Part shown: one piece after another, positions 35,315-46,817 of the stretch
Layout: every line of letters begins with the position of its first letter
Position numbering within the stretch: the first letter of the stretch is position 1
NCBI GenBank assembly: GCA_036674765.1
Contig: JARVKI010000026.1
Location: forward strand, 372,001-436,000
Direction of reading: 5' to 3'
Source of the DNA: Seiridium cupressi
Taxonomy: Eukaryota > Ascomycota > Sordariomycetes > Amphisphaeriales > Sporocadaceae
DNA: 64,000 nt
Made by a program: the position numbers and the translations under genes
Notes under the pieces: generated by a model
Databases searched by the model: none
What the model was told of the DNA's origin: nothing
The model's input: the letters and a program-made list of their open reading frames with translations, nothing else

Positions 35315-38300
35315 TCAAGGTATGATCCAATTGTCGTCCTTCAACCCAGCATCGAATCTACAGATAGTCAGCACACATGTGTTTGGTAACACCTAAGGAG
35401 ACTCACCCTTGCTCGCCTACAATGACTTTGGTGTACTTCTCCAATTCCTTTAACTGCTCCACACAACCTGTCAAACTCTCGTTATAAGAGTAGCTGTATA
35501 TCTGTGCCCATTTCTCAACTTCAGTCTTTTCACTTATCGAAAACTTGCCGCTGATCATCAATTCAGCCTCCAGTGCTTTTGACTGGTCCAATAATTCCTT
35601 GCGGGCTGCTGCTGCATTGGGGAGGTATTTCTAAGCGCTATTAGCAGGGCGCTCTATCAATGGCTGATCATAAGTGAAAACTTACCGGCACTTTCCTATC
35701 CGCTCTCAAAGCTCCAGACAACACGTACAGGTTAGTCATTATAGTGGCAATGGCATCTCTACGATAACCTAGGAGTCGAGCTGCTGCTTCGGTGTTGTCT
35801 CGGACGAACTGAGGATGATAGAACAGCGATGATTGACGCAGCGCTACGACATATTCGAAAAATTGCTCACATGCATCGATGAGCGCTGAATAGGGCAGAG
35901 GGTCGTAAGGTGATCTCAAGCGTATTTCGTGTCTTGTAAGGCCCTGCTTTTGTAAGCTAGTGACTACGCATGGCTTGTGGACCTGCAATGGACATACCAA
36001 AAGCTGTCGTAGCCTGACAAACCCTTCTCTCAATCGACCCTCCATGATCTCTGATGCTTCGATATCCGCCTTCGTTGGCTCATGACCTTTTTCGTAGTAC
36101 ACATATTTTGATACGATACCTAGTAATTTTAGATTTTCGAACTAGATTTTCAAGCAAGCCAGGAGAATCTCCTTGCTAACTTACTTCTGTAAATGATACT
36201 GCAATAGAACAACATCATCGAAATTGCTTTGCGAAGATCGTGGCGAGCAACGAATGGCCAGATTATCCAGTTGACAACAATCGAAGCACTGACGCCCACG
36301 GCAATTGCGCCACCTCGCGTAGCAGCTATGACTGCGGGAGACTGGTTGCCTTGGTATGAATACTCGGTCAAAGACACTACCGTGAATGCGATGCAGCCTA
36401 CAAGACCGGATCTCTGACAAATGAAATTAGATGATTCCAAACTAAGATCGATACACGGGCTCCAATAATCACTTACAGGGTGTGTGCTTTGCGTGAATCT
36501 ATAGATCATTGGAATCATGAAAATCAGGGCGAAGACGGCAGTCACATAAGGATTGCCATTTCCAGCGATGTAAGACAGGCCACCCCATAGTGCGCCGAGA
36601 ACCGCGCAGAGAGCCCTGGTGAATAAGTCTTGTACGTTTCCTCCAACACTGTGGTCCACTTGTTCAGTTGGGATTCGAACCTGGGTCGTAGGCAAAAGCT
36701 TACCGAGGTGCCATGATAAGCCAGGCCATCACCACAGCCCACCAGGCTTCATATGAATTCCACCACGCATTGGTATGCGCCAACCACGCTGGTACTGAGA
36801 GTAATGATGTAACTGCAGTAGTCTTGAGGCCAAATCGTGTCTCAAATCCTTGCGCTCGATGCATCACTTTCCACACTGATTTGCCAAGGCGTGCCTTCTT
36901 TGTAGGCGACTCATCCTCAATCTCAGTTGCAGTCATGGTCGAATGCATCTTCTCTAACTTATTCGTGGAGACATCTTCCCTCCTGGAGAGTGGTTCGTAC
37001 TCTTTGGATGCAATTCGCTCAATCACCTCTGCGATCTCATTGAAACTTCTGAAGTAGGAGCCTGGGATGCAACGCATTAGTACACAACACCACCACCAGT
37101 GATCTTTTGTCACCGCAATGGTAAGACGACTGGATTTCAGAGCTAGCCTCACTTGGAGACAAGGATGCACGCATGCTGAGGAGAGCTTGAAAGAGTTTGA
37201 AGCAATTACGTACCTGCTGTAAGCCCTCCTCTATCATGTCTGACCTGCGCATTTGTGCGGTGTAAAGACTTCCAGAAAGGATAGGTAGGAGGGTGGAATC
37301 TGGGCATCTCAGGTTTCTGCTGCTGCATGTGATTGACCTTTACCGCTAAAGCTTCGATAGCGGTTGCCGCTTGGTGAACCGGTCTACAGAAAGCAAAAAG
37401 CTTTACAACCTCGGGGTGTTCGGCGTATGTTGGTGGCAGCTTTTTGCTTGCGAGGACACTATCCTGAACAGTTACAAATGTGATGATTCGTCTTCGAAGC
37501 TTGACCAGAAACCGCGCAACATCGTCTGAGATGTTTGCAGGGGGGCCAAGATATTGCCGATGTCCACACATGTCCATCAAGACGGCGTCGCAGCTCTGCA
37601 GTGTGGTTCTCATACCAGCAAAGAGATGCTCAGTTGGCTCCACAAGGTTTTCTGCGACGAATTTGAGCAATTCTACTTCATGGCCAGAGGTCCCTGCTGG
37701 GGTTTGCTTGTCAACATTAACGACGAAGTCACCACCTTGAAGGCGTGTATCGTCGGATTCTTCCCCATTTCCCGCCCCAGCGAAGGTATCAAAGAGCCTA
37801 GTGTTTGATTTTAGGCTCAGCAGAGCTCGAATAACCCCTTGCATAAGATTTCGCAATTCGAGGACATCTTTCGGATCGAAAAGCGTAATGGAAAAGTCCA
37901 AGACAAGGTCTCGATACGTCTGCGATAGGTTGACGAATGCCTGTGCAAGCCTCCGGCGAGTGAGCTGATCGGTCCGAGACCTGGAAGATCCATCCTGCGC
38001 TTATCAGTATATGGCTTTTGGGCTGTAGGCCTTCAATAACAATAACATACCACCATTATAGAAAAAGCGTTATGAAGAGAAACGGCCAACGGACGCGCAC
38101 CGGCATCTGGGGCCACGACAACACATGGAATCATTGCAATGACTTGTCCCAATACCCATGGAACACCGTAATCAAGTAATTTAGACCATGACACTGCATC
38201 ATTGGACACGTCCGCTAAGCAAGTATAGCTTACCGCAATTCCAGCGCAAATAATCATTTGATATGTCCTGATGTAGTATGAACGTAGAGACGCAATGACA

Positions 38301-39046
38301 AAAATAAAGAGGCACAGGAACATGGCCAGAATGCCACCAAAGCCCAAACGCGCAGTAGCAGTGACAGTGGATAGCCAGAGACCAAATGCACCCCATCCCA
38401 AACCTGCTGCGGTCCCGATGATCGTGAGGATAGTACCCTCAACTTGAGCACCGAGAGCCCTTCCTGGGTGATTCAGCAGAGCTGAGATGACCATGACATA
38501 ACTATGCGGGCCAAGCCAAGATCTCACTGGCGGTACGAGACAAAGAACGTAGGCGACGAAGAAGCCCAGGAACGACTTCAGAAGTTTGATTCCCGCCCGA
38601 GTCTGCGTAATTCTGCGTACAACACTCTTGACCTCATGCCATTGTTTGGGAAAGAAGTTTGTTAATGACAAAGGGTCCTGCTTGCGAAACGCATAGGGCA
38701 AAGTGAGTTTCGCGTGCCACATGAGATCATCTAGGTCGACTTCCTCGGGCGGGTAAAAGACAGCGTCGAAGAAGCTATCTCGGAGTTCCGCTACACCGTA
38801 TGTGTTCAAAGTCTCATTATCATCAAGGATTGAGTGTCTTCGAGGGTCTGACGTTTCACTCTCCTGGCCGGTCTCAAACAACCTATCTAGCGAAGCAACT
38901 GAAGGTTGTCGCTGAGGATTTCTGCGCCGAAAGACACGCGGGGCTGTTGTGTTCCTACTAGAGTTCTGGTGGATGTCCAGGCCGCTGGTTGTCTCTGTTT
39001 GGACCTGCAAGAAGCCTGACGGCTCCTGGCTGTGAGTGGCTACCAT
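35315..39046 (-). CDS. ArAE-type membrane protein (FUSC/DUF2421, brefeldin A-sensitivity-like)
   Basis: Nine exons: 38051-39046, 37214-37994, 36704-37061, 36477-36648, 36185-36413, 35998-36119, 35686-35943, 35407-35630 and 35315-35357. All phases agree; 1060 residues. Architecture: disordered N-terminus (about 100 residues); an N-terminal membrane block including LLKSFLGFFVAYVLCLV, YVMVISALLNHPGRALGAQV and FGGILAMFLCLFIFVIASL; a cytosolic helical middle; and a second FUSC-type block including ALCAVLGALWGGLSYIAGNG, PYVTAVFALIFMIPMIYRF and GGAIAVGVSASIVVNWIIWP. The C-terminal soluble domain is of the DUF2421 type (EIRLRSPYDPLPYSALIDAC). Related proteins include aromatic-acid exporters and Bre4 of fission yeast; the substrate here is unknown. 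The 54-base intron at 35944-35997 is in frame, so an unspliced form would add 18 residues. Confidence 0.88.
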
Positions 39047-39570
39047 GATTCAGCCAATAACATGGCCTGTCGCGTCTCATCTGGGAAGTAGCTTTCCTCG
39101 ACTAGAGCTGTTCACGCCTGGCATTGGGCGTAACAATGTCAGTCAATTATTTGCGACCGCGTGGCATGCGAGCCCGATGAGAGAAGATGCGCGTTGGGTT
39201 GTGAGAGAAAAGAAAAACGGCTCATGATCTGTGAGACCCGCGAGTGCTTAAGTCTCCCCTTCCTTCTGGCTGGGACATCCTCGTAGCTTTGGGCAGGCAC
39301 GCCCGATACTAAAGACATTACATAAGCGGATGGATTGAGTGACGATAAGTCGATTTATGCCTTAAACGAGTTGGTTACCCCGCCGTGCCCAGAACTTCTC
39401 CGAGAAATTGGCTGCCCCTCCAAAGCCTCACCAAACATTGGACGTCAATACCAGCAAACTTTTATTTGTTCATCAATCAGCATTCACCTGCGTCCCTTTC
39501 GACAGAACCAAGTCGACAACTGATACCGACCGCTTCTATCCAGCTCTCCAAGCTTCAAATTCCAGACGCG
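39047..39570. other. Divergent promoter region, ArAE protein / NTF2
   Basis: About 520 bases separating the start of the membrane-protein gene (minus) and NTF2 (plus). The stretch before the NTF2 ATG is C/T- and A-rich. No other feature is seen. Confidence 0.5.
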
Positions 39571-40295
39571 ATGGCTGCCAGTAAGTTCTGCAACCTCGGC
39601 GCATCCTGGCGCATCTCTTTCCACCCGATGTCTCACACAGGTGCCTGTTATGAAACGCTGAGGGTATTTTAGCTAACGAGATTCCCAGACTTCGAGGAAG
39701 TCGCGAGTGAGTGATAGAACGAATATTTCCCTAGGCCGACAATCGCCTACCTCGGCTCAACTAACGCTTGGCGGCGAACAGAGCAATTCGTGACCTACTA
39801 CTACTCCCAGTTCGACAGCGACCGAAAACAGCTCGCTGCTCTCTACGTAGGCGATAACTCAAGGAAATATGCCGGGGAACATGGGGCTAATTGTTGGACG
39901 TAGCGTGACCAGTCTATGTTGACTTTCGAGTCTACGGCTACTCAGGGTGGTGCAGCTATTGTCGAGAAGCTTGCTGTGAGTGGGGCGACGATCTAATACA
40001 CGAAGCGATGACTAACCAGATGTTCCCAGAGCCTTCCCTTCCAGCAAGTGAAGCACCAAGTTGCCACTCTCGATGCTCAGCCTAGCGCCAACGGCGGCGT
40101 TTTGGTGCTAGTCACTGGCCAGCTTCTGGTGCGTTGAGAAATCACCATTGCGATGGCCGAGTTTGAGAGGCTAACGTTCGATTGCAGGTTGATGAGGAGC
40201 AGCGCCCCATGAGCTACGCCCAGGCCTTCCAGCTCATGCCAGAGGGTGGCTCTTTCTTCGTCTTCAATGACGTCTTCAAGCTTGTCTACGGTTAA
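39571..40295 (+). CDS. NTF2: Nuclear transport factor 2
   Basis: NTF2 carries Ran-GDP into the nucleus and binds FG nucleoporins. Six exons: 39571-39580 (10 bases), 39689-39706 (18 bases), 39782-39846, 39904-39975, 40030-40128 and 40188-40295; 123 residues against 125 in yeast. Phases agree throughout. Spliced sequence: MAANFEEVAKQFVTYYYSQF, then LAALYRDQSMLTFESTATQG, IVEKLASLPFQQVKHQVATL, VTGQLLVDEEQRPMSYAQAF and FFVFNDVFKLVYG. These are the canonical NTF2 fold motifs. Two microexons make the N-terminus; without them no start would be available. The fifth intron has a GTGCGT donor, weaker than the others. Confidence 0.95.
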
Positions 40296-41590
40296 GTCCA
40301 GCATGACTTGAAAATCGCGAAAGGGGTTCATTTCTATATAACGTCTCCTACGACAAGGGTTGAATATGGCAGCGCATGAAGATGACGCTTTTTGCGCGGG
40401 AGCTGTTATCACGGTTTTCTATGGAATGAAATGGTCCAATATGAGGCGGACCCATCTAGAGGCTGTCTCGCGCTGTTGATATCGATAGCAACGATAAATG
40501 AGGAATGAAACGACACGGGGTGTGATCAATAGACTCGGGTACGTGGTCGCATTGGCACAACCGATTCCGATTTCTGCTTGCAAGACTTGGAGATTCCCAT
40601 ATGATAGCCTGCCTAGTGGTGGAAGAATGGTAGAATGTCCCTACCTAGCACAGCACAGCCGTGCAGTACGCGTATAGTCATACGTAATGGAGGGCAGAAG
40701 CACCACATACAAGGCGATTGTGATTTGTGCAACGGACAAAATGGTTGTTCTGATAGGAAACCGAGCTCCGTTCTACGGCTGCCTGGAAATAAGTTCGGGA
40801 GGGTTTTTTTTTTTTCTTCTTCTTTTCTTGTCTTTGTCTTGGTATTCGAAAGGAGCAAACATGTAGGTCAGTCAATCAGCGGTGTTTTCTGGGCGTATCA
40901 CCCATCAACCACAGCCTTGGATTTACGTGTGATCACTCAGCGCCCCTGTAAAGACATTTCCGTGCCGGGAATGACAGCCAGGTTGAGTTATAACGAAGGG
41001 ATCATTGGGTGGAACCTGTAACGGTTGTTTCCAATAACAAAGTCCCACAGGGTGTGGTGATTCAAGCCTGAAGCTATTGTTCTGAAACAGGCCAAGTGGC
41101 CCAAGCGCTTGCATTCTTCAGTGCTGAGTTCCAGGGTCTTGGTTGGGGTCCAGGCACCGGGGCCGGCACCTACTCCAGAGCAGCCAGCGCAGAAAGAAGG
41201 CTCGGCTGGGCTGCTGCGGTTGCTGATGAGGCGGCCTTTAACTGGAACGGCAGCTTGGATGTGATCCACCACGACCTCGGAACGGGCTCAAGTGGACATC
41301 TGGTCATCTTTTGCAATTGCCAACGAACCTCAATTCAACAACAACGATAACAAAGCATCGCATTCACGATTTACGCCCGGTCATCACCTGTAATAGCACC
41401 AGCTAGTACTAGGAGGTAGTCTTCAAGACTTATCCACGCCTCCCTTCGACTGTAGTCCGGAACCGCAAGCTCCCGACTCCCGCATACCAGGTCTCCAAGC
41501 TTTAGATCCTGTCGTCGTCAGCTACATCATAGCTGCGAGCAAAGAGACAATACACTACCTGCTGTTCACATCTGTCTACATACTTTCACC
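40296..41590. other. Intergenic between NTF2 and TVP18 (same strand)
   Basis: About 1.3 kb. Contains a T-rich tract at 40804-40830 and otherwise only motif-free short frames. The last 200 bases are C/A-rich and likely TVP18 leader or promoter. Confidence 0.5.
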
Positions 41591-42369
41591 ATGACTCTCA
41601 AGGAGGAGTTCGCGACCAGAAACTTCAGTAAGCCTCCATGGTCTAGCTCCTGTCGCATCTTGTTGTGACACCCCATTGTATCATCAGACACTAACAGAAG
41701 CTCCAATTCAGGCATTTACGGGCAATGGTAAGCTTCCAAGAACTGTCGTCTCGCTTCTCGAGCTTGCGCATACCTGGTGGCCTCGCCTTATCATCACTGT
41801 TCCCTTGTGCTCCAGTATGCTGGAGGCTGGCCACAGCCTGCGATCACCAGTACTACATGCATGTCATACTTCACTAAACTAACGGTACCTCTCCTAGGCT
41901 CGGAATTCTGTCTATGATTCTGTGCTTCGCGCTCGGAATTTCGAATATCTTCACCTTCAATCCCCTCATCATCATATTCTGCGCTCTCGCATTGTAAGTA
42001 GCTCCACTGAAGCTGAAAGGGATGCGCCTCAACGGCCGAGGAATTGTCTACTAAAACTTTATGCGCAGGGCGTCCTCCTTCATCATTCTCTTCATTGAGG
42101 TGCCGCTCCTCCTCCGAATTTGCCCTACCTCATCCTCGTTCGATGCCACGATCCGCAAGGTCTCAACGAACTACATGCGCGCCGCTACTTATGGTGTTCT
42201 GAGTCTCATTCAATGGCTGAGCGCGATTCCTGCAAGAACTAGCTTGATTGCCGCCGCCGTCTTCCTCTTGTTTACCGCCCTCTGCTATCTGCTTGCCGCC
42301 GTGAAAAATCAGGCTTTTGTTGGAAGCAAGACCTTAGGTGGTCAAGGTGTGGCCCAGATGATCGTATAG
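41591..42369 (+). CDS. TVP18: Golgi membrane protein Tvp18
   Basis: Small four-pass membrane protein of late Golgi vesicles. Four exons: 41591-41627, 41712-41727 (16 bases), 41898-41993 and 42069-42369; 149 residues, the usual size. The joined start is MTLKEEFATRNFSIYGQWLG. Membrane segments: ILSMILCFALGISNIF, LIIIFCALALASSFIILFIE, TYGVLSLIQWLSAI and SLIAAAVFLLFTALCYLLAA. The family motif VPLLLRICPTSSSFDATIRK follows the second segment. The C-terminus, SKTLGGQGVAQMIV, is typical. Tvp18 acts with other Tvp proteins in vesicle traffic; its precise role is not established. Confidence 0.95.
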
Positions 42370-45300
42370 TGGTAGACGAATGGCGCACAATGGGGGGGTC
42401 GATCTCGAGTTACGGAGTCTAACAATGGTTTTAATGCCAGACCGGAGAGCCGGCGTGGGGTCTTGCGAATGGCTTTCGTGCCAATTACTAGGGGAAAGCG
42501 GCATGGGCAAGGGCTGCCTCAAGAACAATTGAGGAGCCAGGGAAGAAAAATATCTGGCATACTTTTGCACTGGGGTTTGGCGTAAGAGGCTTACGTGGAC
42601 AGGGTTTTGTTTTGCAGATTCACTACTGTTTTTCCTACTAGGCTGGAACGATGCCAGATATTTCTGAACCAACATCCGTCAGCAATTATCCTACTTGGAC
42701 TTCATACCATCTCATGTCCGCTAATCTCTGGCGTGATGGAGTGCCTGTTGCCCCATACGTAGGCCACCCGAACAGCACAAGTCTTAACATGCGCTTGAGT
42801 TGGTGCTTTGGGCATAGCATACTGCATCAATCTTCTAAGATCGGCACGACCTAACTTGCAGGCTGATTCTGGAAGGTCACTATTGCCTCATTAGCCAGAT
42901 ATGCTAACTTGGGTCGTCAGCATAGGCTGATTACCTGAGAGCTGGCTATAGGTAATCAGATGCCACCTCTGTCGCCGTCTGCCATGACCCTGTGATCACT
43001 CGATGATGGAATGAGTAACGGTACTAGAGAGATAAACAGTGATAAAATGAAAGGGTGAACGCGTAAGCTTCATTCAACGGAAGTGCTGGTTGCAATGAAC
43101 GATCAGTGCTATTTACAAAGTAGGCACCTATCATATGACCTCAAAGAAGCCTTCTCCCCCTTATGCCGAACTAGGGTGAATGGAGGTCATCATTCTTGGG
43201 CATCTCCAAAGAGAGTACATATCACGGCTCCTATCCAAGGGGCAATGGCTTTGACCAAAGTAGCCGCTCTTCAACAAAATTTAATTTTAGTCTTTGTCTC
43301 CAACTTGCCTGAGGTAGCATCGTGTTAGTATTGATCAGTTCAAGAATATACCATCACTGCAAGTAGTCGCGGAGACCGTGGCATCTCAATGCATTGCCTA
43401 TAATAACCGCAGCATATATGATCCACCCTTTCTTAAGTTGTGTGTCGTACAGCGCCATGCAAGACCCTCCAAGTCGGAAAGTCACAATAGTCTATAGTGA
43501 TTTATTTGTGTTACTGCGACACTATTTATGTAACTGCCAGTTTTGCAGTTCCCGTGACGGTGTGATACATGTATCAGTTCAACGTGTAAAACCTTCGTGC
43601 GTATCTTGTTCATTCAGCAAGTGACACAATGCCAAGAAATGGTATAGTCGCGCCACCCCGAAACAATTCAATGAAGCGGCTCGGCTGCAATAAATCAATC
43701 AGGTCTTTGCCGCTTTACCGAGCTTGCGATTCTAGGTAGATGTAAAGGAGGTGCGGGCTGTTAAGATAGAACGTGATCTCCTACCAACTTTTGTGAGGGG
43801 ATCCGACTGGACCAGGTGACCAGACTCAGAGGGTGTAATATTTTGAAAAACATACATTTCAACTGTTCTTCGAGTGAATTGCATATATTTTCCATGTTTG
43901 ACAGGGGGCAGCCATCCTTTTTCCTGTTCATGTTTTGAATATGTCGTCATTTCCGGAGCAAAGCAGCCTCGGATTTGCGGGGGAAGATCACCACACATAC
44001 ATCTCTGCTCTACGTACATCAAGGCACAGGCGGGTAGACACAGTAGTAGGCACATCTAGATCGTCCCCACTGAGAGGTTAGCCGAAGCATAGAAAATATA
44101 CAGATACGCGGGATGCTTTTGGAGGACGAATAGAAACAGCATGTAAGCATCAATCATGGCGGGCACTTCTATGGTCTTGATAATGTGAGGTCCAACGGCA
44201 CCCATCTCCCTTATCCATCAGTTGGGGGCTTTGTTGACTGACGAACTCAATGAGATCGATTCGTCAATTGTACACTGCAGTGACCCCTCATGGGTGTGGG
44301 GTTGGAGGGAGCAAAATGATGCACCTTACGCCACTAGCCCACATATCCAGGGCCATTGTGGTTCTTCTGCGCAAGCATCTGGCATCCAGTATCGTCGAAG
44401 CTGCAAGTTCTGCAGGCCTTGAAAGCCGTCGAATGCAACCCGTTTAAAGCGGCCAGTGTGGGCTCCGCAGGCCGTATCCGACACCGTTAGGTTGCACGGC
44501 ACCGTGCTGACGGTGCCGAAGAGGTACCCAACAAGTTCAGGTCTGAGGCCTCCCCTCGCTATGAAGAAAAGCACAAACAAGCAGCAAGAAAAGACCTCAT
44601 ATTGAGAGCAATGCCGAGAGGGAAACTCGGGTTGCCAAAGGGGGGAGACACGACGGCTTCTTGACCGCTTCGTTGACCCTGTGATTGTGCAGACTTTAAA
44701 GGGCCAACCTAATGCATCGTGATCAATGGGGAACCGCGACGGTGGTGGTACTTAAACGGACGGAGTATTGTACACACACTGTCCCATACGTGTCCGGATG
44801 AAGCTTCCCAAGTTGTCCGTAGCCTGTGTCCCCAGGGCGACGCCACGGCAGCTCTCAGCTCTGCCTGTCATCTGACAGGAGAATGGACAGGAATCATAAG
44901 CACGAATATAGGTGTTTCAATGATACATGGTAACTGGATAAAGTTTGCTGAGCCAAATCTTGAAAAAATGGTCGTTTAAAATCACGGCCAAAAAAAAAAA
45001 ACCATGAATCACAGAGGAGTCAAAAAGATTCTTGCGAGAAAGGGCGGTATTTCTCCCAATGAAGAAGAGCCTTTTGAGCAAATGTATCCATTCAGGTCCA
45101 TCAGGTGCTGAGCTGTTAGTTGCTGGTCTTTTTCCGTGCCATCACACGCATGGATGCCAACAACTAGCATCTACCACCCCACCAAGACAGCAGGTTGAGC
45201 ATGGCCGGCCACTTGAGGCGCAGGACCGGCCCTAGCGGTCAATGCTAGGATGATGACACCTTCAAGGAACCTCTCAGGTACTCCGCAGGTAACCCCAGCT

Positions 45301-46817
45301 CTGCCCAGCAACCAGCAGAGCTTACCAAAGCTCGGGTTAAGCTTCGATTCTGCTTGACGTTCCTACCCACTGCCTCACCGGCATCGTATCGAGATTCTAG
45401 CGGGATACCTGTGGGGTACTGGTGAGAACTGCTCAAGCCGACTGGGAATAAGAACAACCAGTGAAAATCTAGAGAGCATCGTGGAGACCTGTTCACCTGA
45501 GCACCACAAGACTGCAACGGATCATCCCTGCTCAAGTTGTCGTTGCTGTAGCTAATGGGGAACCAAGGTAGAATCATGACATCGCAATGGCCAGTCTCGG
45601 CAGAACATACTGGGCCAAGGACATGTGGAACGTATTAAAAGCGATCTGCTGCCCACGAGGTTTCACCATCGTGAACGTCTACAACACGTTAAGCAACTCC
45701 CATTGCATTTTCCATCTCACTACCACCCTACCCTCCCCCATTGTCAGTATCTAGCCCGTAGCTCATCTCCTCGCTGCGATCTACGGCACAGCACACCATC
45801 AGCGTTGTCAATTCAGGAACCGGAACCAGCAGCCGTTTAGGTTCTCCCGCCAAAAGCATAAATATAGCAGCATCACTGCGGATACGAAACCAACCCGACC
45901 TATTACGCATCACCAGTAGGTAAGCCGGGCAAGACTGCCAACCCTCGCAATGCTGAGGTCCCTTCATGTTCTCTCATTATTTGAGGATTTGGTATTTTGC
46001 GCCCCGCGTCAAATTGCACCGTCCTTGGAGGGATTCCAGCGTCAAGCAAAGCATTACACGGCGCTTTTTGGTTGTGGTGTTATCCACTATCACCAGTTGT
46101 CAAACAACGCTCAACACAGAATTCCTGCTGCGACACAGCTTCGTTGGGGGTCGTCAAATCTACTCTTACTGCCAGATTCATGATTCGTCCAGCTGAACAC
46201 CTAGCTCCCTATCTCTGCCCTGTTACATACTCTTATCATTTTGGTTTGCGTTATCTAAAGCTCTGGAGCCAGCCCATCTGACTGACCGCAGTTTCGAGCC
46301 GTCCGTTCGCAGGCTAAGAGGACGAGCCAAGCATCGTTGTGTATCTCTCCGACTTGCTTAAGACGACATACTGTACCTGTTCAGCTCTGACTCGTCAGAC
46401 GTGTACTTTCCAACCGATATCAGGAACCTTGTGGCCTTTAATGCGGTATGTATGCCCGACACACTTATCATGCAAGCTGATTTGCTTTTCCCTGGTTGGC
46501 TGCAACCCATGCACACGCATCGTCAACTTTTCAAGCACTCCCAGTTTGCATCGAATTCAGAGTGCAAACTTTTTTCCCGCTGATTCTTACCCCCCTGTTT
46601 CTCGAACAGAACTTGCTCTGTTTTTCTGCCTTTCCATTGCAGTGTTGTTTTTACCATGCCTTTTTCACAGTTTTGCCATTGCTGACTTACACGGACCCAT
46701 GTATTAGGTCACAGCTTTCCTCGTTTGACGTCAGTTACATCATCGAGATCTTCGAGCCCGATATTTGACCACAACCGAAAAACTTCGTTGTTCAAGCCGC
46801 ACAATCATAATCTACCA
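42370..46817. other. Gene-poor stretch upstream of AIM21
   Basis: About 4.4 kb. Short frames only. One minus-strand frame (43732-44055, starting MCLLLCLPACALMYV) has a hydrophobic N-terminus, but its later part is not convincing. A perfect 9-base-pair hairpin lies at 44497-44518 and an A11 run at 44991-45001. The segment at 46300-46817 is pyrimidine-rich, as in fungal promoters and leaders. Confidence 0.4.
44497..44518. repeat. Perfect hairpin, 9-base stem and 4-base loop
   Basis: Arms CGGCACCGT and ACGGTGCCG around GCTG. In non-coding DNA; role unknown. Confidence 0.7.

Noticed and set aside
36649..36703. tRNA-like T-arm (GGTTCGAATCC) on the minus strand
   Set aside because: It lies inside an intron of the ArAE gene. 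The possible A-box is only about 32 bases upstream instead of about 44, and there is no acceptor stem, so it is not a tRNA.
43732..44055. Minus-strand frame with hydrophobic N-terminus resembling a secreted protein
   Set aside because: The hydrophobic segment is short and followed directly by Cys/Arg-rich irregular sequence; no family and no supporting context.
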